From: Amycolatopsis lurida
GTDB lineage: Bacteria; Actinomycetota; Actinomycetes; Mycobacteriales; Pseudonocardiaceae
Assembly: GCF_900105055.1 (NCBI RefSeq)
Contig: NZ_FNTA01000004.1
Coordinates: forward strand, 6,913,501-6,977,500
DNA: 64,000 bases
Direction of reading: 5' to 3'
A program made the position numbers and the translations under genes. How positions within the stretch are numbered: position 1 is the first letter of the stretch; each line of letters starts with the position of its first letter. The notes under the pieces are model-generated. The model was not told the DNA's origin and searched no databases. It worked only from the letters and a program-made list of their open reading frames with translations. Below are positions 40,466 to 48,442 of the stretch, piece by piece.

Positions 40466-41773
40466 TCAGTACTGTTCGGGTTCTTCGCCGAGCACGGCGG
40501 GAGCGACCGGGGCCGACTGACCCCAGACGTTCTCGGTCTCCACGAGCCACGGCGGGATACGCCGCCCGGAACCCATGTCGCCGCCCGCGCCCATGCCCAT
40601 CGGCATCATGGGCATCATCGGCATCGCGCCCTTGGCCGCCGCCGCGCCCGCGGCACCGGCCGCTCCGCCCGCCAGGCCGCTCATCGCGCTGCCCGAGCCG
40701 CCGTCGCCTGCCAGACCGGAGAACGCGGCCGGGACCTCACCGGGGCCGGAGACCCCGCCGCCGCCCGCGCCGATCGCGCCACCGTCCAGCGAGGGCGCTC
40801 CGCCACCGCCGATCGGGATGCCGCCGCCGGCGCCGCCCGCGGTCGCGCCCGTCCCGCCGGCACCGCCGCCGATGACCTCGCCGTCCTTCTTCTCGTCCTT
40901 GGGGTTCTTGCCGTTCGCCCACGCGGGCACCCGCGGCATGATCGAGCCGAACCGGCCGAACGCGGCGGCCGAGGCAGCGGCGAGACCGGCGGTGAACATG
41001 TCGCCGAACAACGGGTTCGATTTGGGCACCTGACCCGGTTGCCCGGTGGTGGGCGGCGTGGAGCCGTCCGAGGGCAGCGGGTGTGTGTTGTCGCCGGGAA
41101 CCAGCCCGACACCGGGCGTTCCGCCGATGCTGTTGCCGACCGAACCACCCGGGGTGGTGCCACCACCGGTGACCGGCGGCGGGGTGACGGCGTTCGGCGA
41201 GGCCGGAATGGACTCCTCCACGGAGGAGTACTCACCCGCGAGCTGGGTCATCACCACGATCGCCTTGCCGTGCGCCGCGCTGGCCGCGCCCGCGGCCTGC
41301 TGCTGCGCTTCGACGTTCGCGATGGCCTGCTGCCGCTGCTGTGCGGCGTTGATGATCGTCGCCTGCGACGAATCCGGCGGCAGCAGCGGCGGGTTGACGG
41401 CCAGCGCGAGGTCCGCGGGGGAGACGTCGGGCACCGCGACCGGCGGCGGCATCTCCTTCTTGGCCTTCACCAGCGCGTCCGCGGCGTCCTCGAGGAGGTT
41501 GTTCATCGCCTGCGCGGTCTGGGCGACCTTGCGGATTCCGCCGACGAGGTCGCTGATCATCGTGTGGTACTTGTCGGCGGCGCCACCGGTCCAGTTGCCG
41601 GAGAACTCCTTCAGCTCGCCGGTCAGGTTCTCGGCCTGTTCGAAGAGCCCGAGGCCGGTGGACTGCCATTTGTGGGCCGCGTGGCGCGCCGTGTTGGGGT
41701 CGCCCGCCTGCAGCATCGCGTAAAGCTGCTGGTGCGAGTACGCGGCGAAGTTCGTGTGCGCGGTCTCGGTCAT
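40466..41773 (-). CDS. WXG/PPE-like type VII secreted protein with Gly/Pro-rich tail
   Basis: The product has 435 residues. The N-terminal 130 residues are helical with a WTG turn (Trp61 in EFSGNWTGGAADKYHTMI), as in WXG100 and PPE proteins. A segment PPVAVPDVSPADLALAVNPP separates this from a coiled region (INAAQQRQQAIANVEAQQQA). The C-terminal 220 residues are low-complexity Gly/Pro/Ala/Ser with Met-rich patches (MMPMMPMGMG). It overlaps the EspC-like gene by four bases (41770-41773), so the two are co-translated like PE-PPE pairs. It is a likely secreted substrate and partner of that protein. Confidence 0.78.
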   Translation of the reverse strand: MTETAHTNFAAYSHQQLYAMLQAGDPNTARHAAHKWQSTGLGLFEQAENLTGELKEFSGNWTGGAADKYHTMISDLVGGIRKVAQTAQAMNNLLEDAADALVKAKKEMPPPVAVPDVSPADLALAVNPPLLPPDSSQATIINAAQQRQQAIANVEAQQQAAGAASAAHGKAIVVMTQLAGEYSSVEESIPASPNAVTPPPVTGGGTTPGGSVGNSIGGTPGVGLVPGDNTHPLPSDGSTPPTTGQPGQVPKSNPLFGDMFTAGLAAASAAAFGRFGSIMPRVPAWANGKNPKDEKKDGEVIGGGAGGTGATAGGAGGGIPIGGGGAPSLDGGAIGAGGGGVSGPGEVPAAFSGLAGDGGSGSAMSGLAGGAAGAAGAAAAKGAMPMMPMMPMGMGAGGDMGSGRRIPPWLVETENVWGQSAPVAPAVLGEEPEQY

Positions 41774-42174
41774 CCCTTGTTCCCCCCGCCGTTCGAGCCG
41801 CTGTTGCCGCCCAGCACGCCCCCGAGGACGTTGAGCAACGGATCGAGTAGCCCGGTCTGCTGGCTCGCGTGGTTGATGTCGCCCGCCACCGAGTCGTCCG
41901 CCGCCGCATAGCCGTCGGCGACGGTCGTCGTGACGTCCTGCGCGAAGGTGATCGCGCCCTTGACCTGATCAAGCAGACCCTGCATCTCGGCGACGGCCGC
42001 CTGGTGCGCCTTGGTGAGTGAACCCGCCTCACCGAACTCGCCGAACAGCAGCGGCTGTTCGGTCAGGGTCAACAGGAAGTCGTTCGGCTTGGACATCGCG
42101 TGGATCTGGGTCTCCAGTTCCCGCACGAAGTCCTTCAGTGATTCCAGATGGACGTAGTACGACTGGTCTTGCAT
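41770..42174 (-). CDS. EspC/PE-like type VII substrate with YxxxD signal
   Basis: The 134-residue product is a helical hairpin protein: helix LESLKDFVRELETQIHAM (about 11-28), a turn with LLFGEFGEA, and helix HQAAVAEMQGLLDQVKGAIT. The general type VII secretion signal YxxxD follows as YAAAD (Tyr89, Asp93) in VADGYAAADDS. The tail is Gly/Asn-rich. Its TGA overlaps the ATG of the WXG/PPE-like gene, which suggests that the two proteins form a heterodimer that is exported together. The ATG at 42174 is preferred; an upstream in-frame start is weaker. Confidence 0.8.
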   Translation of the reverse strand: MQDQSYYVHLESLKDFVRELETQIHAMSKPNDFLLTLTEQPLLFGEFGEAGSLTKAHQAAVAEMQGLLDQVKGAITFAQDVTTTVADGYAAADDSVAGDINHASQQTGLLDPLLNVLGGVLGGNSGSNGGGNKG

Positions 42175-42287
42175 TGATCCCGGCTCTCTCGTGAACGGCC
42201 ACGCCGACAAGGGGACGACTACGCGCAAAGCCGGCCGGCCGGTGCCGAGGGGGGTGAAAGCACCGGCCGGCCGACGGATGGGGACGA

Positions 42288-42590
42288 TCAGCCGGCGAAC
42301 AGGCCCTGGTTACGGTTCTCCAGGCTGTGCTGGAGATCGTGGGCGTCGCCGACCTTGCCACCGAACTGCGCGATGATCGCCACGATGTCCGCGGTGGCCT
42401 GGCGCAGGCGGGTTTCAGACGCACGGGCGGCCTCACCGGCGGAGCTGCCGGAGGCGTACCAGGTCTGGGTGATCGGCTGCAGGTTGGTGTGCAGCTGTTC
42501 GAGCTGGGACGTGAGCGCCTTGGCCTTGGCGGCCAGCGAGGCCGAGCTGTGCTGCAGCGCGGCGAAGTTGATTTCGACGACGTCAGCCAT
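42288..42590 (-). CDS. WXG100 family protein (EsxA/EsxB-like)
   Basis: The 100-residue product has the classic size and helical hairpin: helix 1 FAALQHSSASLAAKAKALTS, a Trp-containing turn (TWYASGSSAGEA, Trp44 with Gly three residues on rather than strictly WxG), and helix 2 ASETRLRQATADIVAIIAQF. There is no clear YxxxD tail, so it probably travels as a dimer with its neighbour, 21 bases upstream in the operon. It is the second gene of the minus-strand substrate operon. Confidence 0.88.
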   Translation of the reverse strand: MADVVEINFAALQHSSASLAAKAKALTSQLEQLHTNLQPITQTWYASGSSAGEAARASETRLRQATADIVAIIAQFGGKVGDAHDLQHSLENRNQGLFAG

Positions 42591-42611
42591 GATGGGTGGT
42601 CCTCTCGCGGA

Positions 42612-42953
42612 TCAGGGGTTCAGCCGGTGGATCACGGTCTGGTCGACGACTCCGCTGACCCCGGTGAGGCTTTCCCGGACCTGCTCGTCACCCGAGTTGT
42701 AGTTCCGGTTGCTCTCGTGCACGAGGCGCGACATCGTGTTGAGCTCGTTCACGGCGATGGTCATCTTCTCCTGCAGACGGCGCTGCAGATCCCAGAACGC
42801 GACCGCCTGGTCACCCTTGTAGTTGTGCAGGGTCTGGGTCAGCTCGCTCTCCAAGCTGGCCATCGTGGTCTTGGCGTTCGACGCGGTCTCCTCGAACCCC
42901 TGGACGGCGCGCGCCATCGCAGCTGCGTCTGCCTGATATCCCGTACCGGTCAT
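42612..42953 (-). CDS. WXG100-like protein with Tyr in place of the motif Trp
   Basis: The 113-residue product is a helical hairpin: MARAVQGFEETASNAKTTMA, a turn HNYKGDQAVAF, and LQRRLQEKMTIAVNELNTM. The turn reads YKG (Tyr45) where WxG is usual. A C-terminal part contains NYNSGDEQVRESL. It has a strong GAGGAGGT ribosome site 9 bases before the ATG and is the first gene of the substrate operon, paired with the next WXG100 gene. Upstream (43085-43099) lies a motif shared with the eccC promoter region. Confidence 0.85.
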   Translation of the reverse strand: MTGTGYQADAAAMARAVQGFEETASNAKTTMASLESELTQTLHNYKGDQAVAFWDLQRRLQEKMTIAVNELNTMSRLVHESNRNYNSGDEQVRESLTGVSGVVDQTVIHRLNP

Positions 42954-43084
42954 TGATGGGCCACCTCCTCTCATCTCGCTGGAAATCCCGGTGAGCACCA
43001 GGGGACGCCCTGTCTGCTCTTGTGAAGGACACGCTAGAAAAGAGGTGAGTGCGGTCAAACGGCACAACTGCCGGTCGCGCTGAC

Positions 43085-43099
43085 GGCACTATTACCCAC
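43085..43099 (-). promoter_or_regulatory. Shared GTGGGTAAT-type motif upstream of the WXG100 operon
   Basis: On the minus strand this reads GTGGGTAATAGTGCC, about 130 bases before the WXG100 start at 42953. The same motif occurs twice between eccC and the substrate gene at 52538. It could be a regulator site of the type VII locus. The remaining 42954-43183 interval has no gene. Confidence 0.45.
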
Positions 43100-43183
43100 A
43101 GGTCGGCGGTAGGGCTTTCCCCACCCTCGATCAGGGGGAGCGCTCCAGTGTCCGGATCGGAGCTTCCCGGCACGCTCGATCCC

Positions 43184-44137
43184 ATGGTGGACAAGGGATC
43201 CAGGGTTGTCTTGCATCGACCGTTGATGATCTTGGCGGCGGCGATGGCGGTGCTCGGGGTCGTGGCGCTCGGGGGTCTCGTTTTCGACGATCGCAGCCTC
43301 GTCAACGCGCCCATCTGGCTCAAACCGCTCAAGTTCACGATTTCCGTGGGACTCTACGCGGTGACGCTGGCCTGGCTGATCGGGCAGCTGACCCGGGGCA
43401 AGCGGCTCGGCTGGTGGCTCGGGACGGTGTTCGCCGCCGGGCTCGGCCTGGACATGGCGCTGCTGTTCTGGCAGATCGCCATCCGCGGCCGGACACTCCA
43501 CTTCAACCGGGAGACGCCCGCCGATCAGTGGATCAACAACATGGTCGCGAACGGCGCCTTCACCGGCTGGGGAGCGACGGCGGCCATCGCACTTCTCCTG
43601 TTGTTCCAACGTCTTCCCGACCGGGCGATGAACTCCGCGTTACGCGCGGGTGCCGCCCTGTCGGTCGCCGGAATCGGCGTCGCGCTGCTGATGTTCGGGC
43701 CGAACGAACAGCAGATGGCCCAGTTCCGCGCCGGCGAACGGCCGTCGGTCCTCGGCGCCCACGCGGTCGGTGTACCCGACGGTGGCCCGGGGCTGCCGGT
43801 GCTGGGATGGAGCACCGTGGGCGGGGACATGCGGATCCCGCACTTCTTCGGGATCCACGCGATCCAGGTGCTGCCACTGGTCGCCTTCGGGCTGCTCAAG
43901 CTCGCCCGGCGGTATCCGGTGCTCGAATCGGAGTTCGTGCGGCGGAATCTGGTGCGGACCGCTTCGGTGGGTTTCGCGGGGGTGCTCGTGCTGCTCACCT
44001 GGCAAGCTCAGCGAGGACAGTCCATCGTGCACCCGGATTTCTGGACGCTGGTCGCGGGTGTGGGAATCATCGCCGTCGTGGCGGCCGGTTCGGTTCTTTC
44101 GCTTCGTGTTTCGCGGCCGATGCATCAATTGAGGTGA
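43184..44137 (+). CDS. Polytopic membrane protein of unknown function
   Basis: The 317-residue product has about seven membrane segments, for example PLMILAAAMAVLGVVALGGL, LKFTISVGLYAVTLAWLIGQ, LGTVFAAGLGLDMALLFWQI and the last, FWTLVAGVGIIAVVAAGSVL. Conserved-looking loop residues are WLKPLKF and PHFFGIHAIQVLPL, in which two His residues lie near a membrane helix. I do not recognise the family. The ATG at 43184 is preferred over an in-frame start 135 bases upstream because it sits at the natural start of homology-like sequence. It lies among type VII genes but shows no link to them. Confidence 0.7.
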   Translation: MVDKGSRVVLHRPLMILAAAMAVLGVVALGGLVFDDRSLVNAPIWLKPLKFTISVGLYAVTLAWLIGQLTRGKRLGWWLGTVFAAGLGLDMALLFWQIAIRGRTLHFNRETPADQWINNMVANGAFTGWGATAAIALLLLFQRLPDRAMNSALRAGAALSVAGIGVALLMFGPNEQQMAQFRAGERPSVLGAHAVGVPDGGPGLPVLGWSTVGGDMRIPHFFGIHAIQVLPLVAFGLLKLARRYPVLESEFVRRNLVRTASVGFAGVLVLLTWQAQRGQSIVHPDFWTLVAGVGIIAVVAAGSVLSLRVSRPMHQLR

Positions 44138-44301
44138 TTTCGCCGGAAAGGGGACCGTTCGGGGTGAACAAATAGCCGGACGAGCTTCCAGCCGATCCGG
44201 AGCCCGGGGTGTCCGATCGCTGGCCGAGCTCAAGCCTGCGATGCCAAGGTCGGTTCCGGGTACCGGTCGACGGAAAAGTCGAAGTGCGCCTGGACGGGCG
44301 A

Positions 44302-44332
44302 AAAGGGACCGTTCGGGGTGAACGGTCCCTTT
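44302..44332. terminator. Hairpin terminator after the trypsin-like protease gene
   Basis: AAAGGGACCGTTC pairs exactly with GAACGGTCCCTTT around GGGGT. On the minus strand it follows the protease stop at 44338 and ends in a T-run. A left-arm-like fragment (GGGACCGTTCGGGGTGAAC) recurs at about 44153-44172 without a partner arm. Confidence 0.8.
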
Positions 44333-44337
44333 CCGGG

Positions 44338-45042
44338 TCAGACTCCCGCGGTGGTGCGGATCCAGTCGCGGCTCGCGGCGACGCTGGCGTAGTTCTGGGT
44401 TCCCTGCGGGTTCGTGCCGGAGTTGCTGCCGGTCGAGCAGACCCCGACCTGGACGCCGTTCGAAAGCTGCGGGCCGCCCGAATCGCCGTGCCAGGCGGAA
44501 CCGTTGACGCCGACGCTGGCGATGGCCTGGCCGCCGTACGCGTCGCTGCTGGTGCCGGTGATGCGGACGTCGGCCGTCTTCAGGACACTCGACGGCGGGT
44601 TGTTGCCCTGCGTGCGGCCCCAGCCGTAGATCTGGTTGGTGGTGCCGTTGGCCGGGTTCGCGGTGCCGAGCTTCATGTACGTCGTGCTGACCGCGGCCGT
44701 GAGGTGCAGGAGGGCGATGTCGCTGCTCGGCGCGGCCTTCTGCTGGTCGACGTCGGCCTCGGTGCCCTGGTTCAGGTTGACGTTGCCGACCTTGACGTGC
44801 ATGCCGGGCTCGTTGAGGCAGTGCTTCGCGGTGAGGACCCATTGCGGCGCGATGATGGTGCCGGAGCAGTTGAAACCCCCGTACGCGGTCGCGTCGTTCC
44901 AGTAGATCTGGGCGCCCCACGGCGCGGAACTCACGGTTCCGCCGCCGATGATGTCCTGGCTCGCGTTCGCGGCGGGGGTGGCGGCAAGGGTCAGCGCCGC
45001 GGCGGCACCGGCCACCGCTGCGACTATCTTGGACATACGCAT
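44338..45042 (-). CDS. Secreted trypsin-like serine protease (S1 family)
   Basis: The 234-residue product has a signal peptide (SKIVAAVAGAAAALTLAATP, cleavage near ANAS) and a short or absent pro-segment before IIGGGTVSS. The chymotrypsin triad is complete: His in LTAKHCL, Asp in SSDIALLHL, Ser in WHGDSGGPQL. Two cysteine pairs are visible (FNCSG/KHCL and a later VCSTG). Unlike streptogrisins it lacks a long propeptide. It is presumably an extracellular protease for nutrition or competition. It sits within the type VII region but is a Sec substrate with its own terminator. Confidence 0.92.
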   Translation of the reverse strand: MRMSKIVAAVAGAAAALTLAATPAANASQDIIGGGTVSSAPWGAQIYWNDATAYGGFNCSGTIIAPQWVLTAKHCLNEPGMHVKVGNVNLNQGTEADVDQQKAAPSSDIALLHLTAAVSTTYMKLGTANPANGTTNQIYGWGRTQGNNPPSSVLKTADVRITGTSSDAYGGQAIASVGVNGSAWHGDSGGPQLSNGVQVGVCSTGSNSGTNPQGTQNYASVAASRDWIRTTAGV

Positions 45043-45243
45043 GAATACGCCCTTCGGCCTGCGTCGGGATTCCGTTTCGGTTTCACCAAGTTAGGCGGCG
45101 GTAAGGGTTTTTGTAACCTACCGAAGTCGGTTATCCGTCCTGCGTGAATTCCAGAATCGGGTGGATGCTGCCTTTTGCCGTGGACGTCCGTTGTATCCGG
45201 ATTCCCGGGCCGTGGTTCGCCTGCCGACGTCTAGGGTGTTCGC

Positions 45244-45765
45244 GTGACGACAGTGATCGTGCTCAACGGCGGCTCCAGTTCGGGTAAGTCGGGAATCGCC
45301 AGGTGTCTGCAAGCGGTGTTGCCGGATCCCTGGCTCACCCTCGGCGTGGACACCTTGATCGACGCCATGCCGTCCACGGTGGACGACGGGATCGACTTCG
45401 CGGCGGACGGTGGGGTGAGCGTCGGATCCGGTTTCCGGCGGCTCGAGAACGCGTGGATGGCCGGTGTCGCGGCGATGGTGCGTGCCGGGGCCCGGGTCAT
45501 CATCGACGACGCGTTCCTCGGCGGGGCCGCGTCACAGCGGCGGTGGCGTGAAGCGTTGGCCGGAATCGAGGTGCTGTGGGTCGGGGTCCGGTGCGACGGC
45601 GCCGTGGCCGCCGGGCGGGAGATGGCGCGGGGAGATCGGGTCACGGGGATGGCTGAGACACAGGCCGAAGTCGTGCATCGAGGCGTGGTTTACGACCTTG
45701 AGGTGGACACCGGGGTGAATGAGGCCTTGGTTTGTGCGCGAGAGATCGCGGCTCGGGTCGGGTGA
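45244..45765 (+). CDS. Chloramphenicol phosphotransferase-like P-loop kinase
   Basis: The 173-residue product has a Walker A loop NGGSSSGKSGIARCL at the N-terminus and DTLIDAMPS, as in the CPT family of small-molecule kinases. A middle segment VIIDDAFLGG resembles the CPT catalytic/Walker B-like region, and VGVRCDGAVAAGREMARGDR is typical of its LID. CPT of Streptomyces phosphorylates chloramphenicol; most homologues have unknown substrates, so resistance should not be assumed. The GTG start has TAGGGT 6 bases upstream and no Shine-Dalgarno, pointing to a leaderless mRNA. Confidence 0.85.
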   Translation: MTTVIVLNGGSSSGKSGIARCLQAVLPDPWLTLGVDTLIDAMPSTVDDGIDFAADGGVSVGSGFRRLENAWMAGVAAMVRAGARVIIDDAFLGGAASQRRWREALAGIEVLWVGVRCDGAVAAGREMARGDRVTGMAETQAEVVHRGVVYDLEVDTGVNEALVCAREIAARVG

Positions 45766-45935
45766 TTTCGGTGGGGCGCTGGTTATGGCGGTGATCTGCC
45801 TGGCGTCGACCGAGACTGGGCGAAGACGCGATGCAGTCGCGAGCGTGGACTCCAAAGTGGACAGATCACTCAGGGCATGACTGAGCCACGAAGGTGCCTC
45901 TTGAGAAACCTTCGTCGAAGTCGGGCGGCGGCGCT

Positions 45936-47111
45936 TTAGAAGGGTGGCGGGTTGTCCTTCGGTCGTGGGTTGTGGAGTGGTTCGGGGGTGGTGGTGTAGG
46001 TGTGGCCGGTGGGGGTGGTGATGGTCATGCTGCCGTTGCCGGTGGGGTGGGTGGTCCAGCCGGGTTCTTCTTTGAGGAGGTTGTGGATGGTGCAGGCGGC
46101 GTGGCAGTTGTGGTGGTCGGTGGTGCCGTGCCGGGCCCAGGTGGTGATGTGGTCGATTTCGGAGAACTCGGCCGGGCGGTGGCAGCCGGGGTGGGTGCAT
46201 TCCCGGTCGCGGGCTTTGATCAGGCGGGCGAGTGAGGCCGGGGACCGGTAGGTGCCGGGGCTGGCTTCCAGGAGCTGCCCCGTGGCGGGGTCGGTGATCA
46301 GCCGGGACCAGGTCGAGCCGGGGTCGGCGGCGATCTCGCGGGCGAGCCAGCCGGGAACGGGTCCGTAACCGGCCAGGGTCGCGGGGTCTTCCCGGGCGCC
46401 GGTCAGGGTCAGTAAGTCGACATAGACATGGACATGCGCTCGTGGTGTCCCGTGGCCGTCCTCGGCCAGCAGCCGCTCGGCGAAGATATCGGCCCGGTGC
46501 TGATCGAGGGTGCGGGACTGATCGGTCCGGCGGCGTTTCTTCGCCGTCTGGCTCAGGGACGCGTAGATCGAACTGGCGATTTCGGCGGGGAGCCAGCCCG
46601 ACAGTTTCGACATGGTCTCGTCCTCGTGTTCCAGCGACACATGCCGCAACGCGCGTTTGCTCTCGGCGCGTTCCCGGTAGCCGCCGGGATCGAACTTCTG
46701 CACCGCGTGATCCACCGACTTCCGGATCGCGGCAGGGTCACGCCCGGCCAGACGCGTGGCCATCCACGCATCCACCCGGCCGGCGACCTCATCGGACACC
46801 TCCCGGGTCAACTGAGACACCTTCGACGCCTTGAACAGATCGATATCACCGCGCTCCAACGCCGCCAACGTGTGCGGCAACCGCCCCACCAGCGCACACG
46901 ACGTCTCGACCAACAGAAACGCCTGATTACGAGAGACCGAGAACGCCAACGCGACCTCCTCGGTCACCGATCTTCGCGACCCACCCACCCCAGCGAAACC
47001 CGCTATCGAACGCACCTGCCGCCCCTGCGCCCGACGCAACACAACCTCCTCCCCACAAGCAACATCCAGAAAACGAGCAGCCTTCGGATTAAAAGCAAAA
47101 GATGTGGCCAT
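45936..47111 (-). CDS. DUF222-HNH endonuclease (13E12 family), LexA-box controlled
   Basis: The 391-residue product has the DUF222 helical domain (about 15-250; AFSVSRNQAFLLVETSCALV, ALERGDIDLFKASKVSQLTR) and a C-terminal HNH nuclease motif: CTHPGCHRPAEFSEIDHIT, HHNCHAACTIHNLLK. Zinc-type Cys and the metal-binding His/Asn are present. Such genes are numerous and mobile-like in actinobacterial genomes and have uncertain function. The ATG at 47111 is chosen because a perfect LexA box at 47126-47141 lies directly upstream and overlaps the alternative starts. The 3' end has a strong Thr/Pro/His codon bias (CACC runs) unlike its neighbours. Confidence 0.88.
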   Translation of the reverse strand: MATSFAFNPKAARFLDVACGEEVVLRRAQGRQVRSIAGFAGVGGSRRSVTEEVALAFSVSRNQAFLLVETSCALVGRLPHTLAALERGDIDLFKASKVSQLTREVSDEVAGRVDAWMATRLAGRDPAAIRKSVDHAVQKFDPGGYRERAESKRALRHVSLEHEDETMSKLSGWLPAEIASSIYASLSQTAKKRRRTDQSRTLDQHRADIFAERLLAEDGHGTPRAHVHVYVDLLTLTGAREDPATLAGYGPVPGWLAREIAADPGSTWSRLITDPATGQLLEASPGTYRSPASLARLIKARDRECTHPGCHRPAEFSEIDHITTWARHGTTDHHNCHAACTIHNLLKEEPGWTTHPTGNGSMTITTPTGHTYTTTPEPLHNPRPKDNPPPF

Positions 47112-47125
47112 GACCAAGATCATAC

Positions 47126-47141
47126 TCGAACACAAGTTCGA
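47126..47141. promoter_or_regulatory. LexA (SOS) box upstream of the HNH endonuclease
   Basis: TCGAACACAAGTTCGA is an exact match to the actinobacterial LexA consensus TCGAAC-N4-GTTCGA. It is centred about 23 bases before the ATG at 47111. SOS boxes before 13E12-family genes are known in mycobacteria, so induction by DNA damage is expected. Confidence 0.85.
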
Positions 47142-47463
47142 ACGCCACTGATATGGATTCGACTGGTGAGTACGCCGCCTCCAGGCTTCACTTTGCTGAA
47201 CGCTTGGGCAGGGTCAGGTCATCCTAGTGCCTGTGCCTGTCGGTGAGCTCGTCCTGCGTTGCCGGGTGAGTGCGTGTTGCAAAAAAGCTGGGGGTCAAAC
47301 AGTCATTGTGCCGCATGGGATATTGGTCGTATCGCAGAGGGTTGGCGGGTGACGTGATGCGCCGTTGCAGGCGATCTTGAGGCAAGTGCGCGAGATTCCA
47401 CTGGGAAACAAGAAAACCTAGCGCGCCAGACTTGCTTCGCCTTAATCGCAACAAATGCAGAAG
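47142..47463. other. Gene-free region between HNH and beta-lactamase-like genes
   Basis: About 320 bases with lower GC than the surroundings and no supported coding frame. It contains the upstream promoter of the HNH gene and the 3' side of the hydrolase gene. I see no clear hairpin or repeat. Confidence 0.4.
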
Positions 47464-48432
47464 TCACCCCACGACAGGAACGGCCTCCGAAACGTCCCGC
47501 ACAAGTTCCTCGACGTCCTGCCCCCACCGGGAAACGATGACCAGATCGCGACTGGGGTCGATCCACAGCAAGTGCTGATCCGCGTTGCCCCGCGCGGCAC
47601 GACCGGTCGGCGGCGCGGAAGGGAACGGGTTGAGCCACCAGAGATAGCCGTAGTCCGGCTTCAGCGGACAGGGCGTCCAACTGCGTTCGATCCAGCTTTT
47701 GCTGAGCAACCCGTCGTGGAGACAGAGCAGACCGAGCAGGGAGAGATCGGCGGCGGAGATCCACAGCCCGCCTCCCCAATGGGCGCCGCCGCTGACCACC
47801 GGGACGGTCTCGCCGCCGATGGTGGTCAGCGAGTTCCGATAGCCGTGCCAGGACCACGTATCCGACGCGCCGAGCGGACCGAGGACGTGTTCGTCCAGCA
47901 CCGAAGGCAACGCTCGGCCGAAAAGGTGGGTGAGGGCCAGGCAAAGGAGGTTGACACGAACGTCGTTGTATTCCCAGGCCGAGCCCGGCGTTCCGTCGCG
48001 GCGAGGGCCGTCCAGCCAGGACGGTTTGCCCCAAAGGTACCCATCCCATTCGCTGATCTGTTGCAACAGGTGATGCCAGGTGATCGAGGCCCCGGCCAGC
48101 TCCGGCAGGTCCACAGTGTCCGCCACAGGCCGGTTCGGGTCGGGGAGCAGGCCCTGGTCGAACGCGACCCCAGCGACGATCGACACGACGCTCTTGGTGA
48201 CGCTGAAGGCCATTTCCGGCGTATCGGGATCACCCCACGCGGCGATGCGCTCACCGCCGTGAAGGATCACCCCGCTGGTTCCCGACGCCGGCCGCAGCGG
48301 CCCCAGCACCTCACGGTGCGAACGTTCCTTCACCTGACTGGCCAGATACGCGCTCATGTCGCCGATGCCCGGCGTGACGCGCTCGGCCTGTGCCGCCGCG
48401 GCGGCGTGGACGGCGGGCAGATCCAGTGCCAT
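47464..48432 (-). CDS. Beta-lactamase-like serine hydrolase (class C/esterase family)
   Basis: The 322-residue product has the SxxK motif in MAFSVTKSVVSIVAG and the YxN motif in WEYNDVRVNLL, as in penicillin-binding-protein-like esterases and class C beta-lactamases. A third-motif region is not as clear (GNADQHLLWIDPSRDLVIVS near the end). There is no signal peptide, so it is probably cytosolic, and substrates could be esters or peptides rather than beta-lactams. The ATG has TAATCT 7 bases upstream; the GGAGG that lies one base before it is too close to work, so a leaderless start is likely. It is 10 bases after eccC in the same direction. Confidence 0.88.
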   Translation of the reverse strand: MALDLPAVHAAAAAQAERVTPGIGDMSAYLASQVKERSHREVLGPLRPASGTSGVILHGGERIAAWGDPDTPEMAFSVTKSVVSIVAGVAFDQGLLPDPNRPVADTVDLPELAGASITWHHLLQQISEWDGYLWGKPSWLDGPRRDGTPGSAWEYNDVRVNLLCLALTHLFGRALPSVLDEHVLGPLGASDTWSWHGYRNSLTTIGGETVPVVSGGAHWGGGLWISAADLSLLGLLCLHDGLLSKSWIERSWTPCPLKPDYGYLWWLNPFPSAPPTGRAARGNADQHLLWIDPSRDLVIVSRWGQDVEELVRDVSEAVPVVG

Positions 48433-48442
48433 GCCTCCGAGA

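Noticed and set aside
44149..44183. Second terminator after the membrane protein gene (GGGACCGTTCGGGGTGAAC)
   Set aside because: It matches the left arm and loop of the 44302 hairpin, but the right arm is missing, so no stable stem forms. Probably a decayed copy.
45244..45765. Chloramphenicol resistance gene
   Set aside because: The CPT family fold is clear, but the substrate cannot be inferred from sequence and the gene is not in a resistance or antibiotic cluster.
47142..47463. Mobile element or att site next to the HNH gene
   Set aside because: No terminal repeats, target duplication, transposase or tRNA remnant can be seen.
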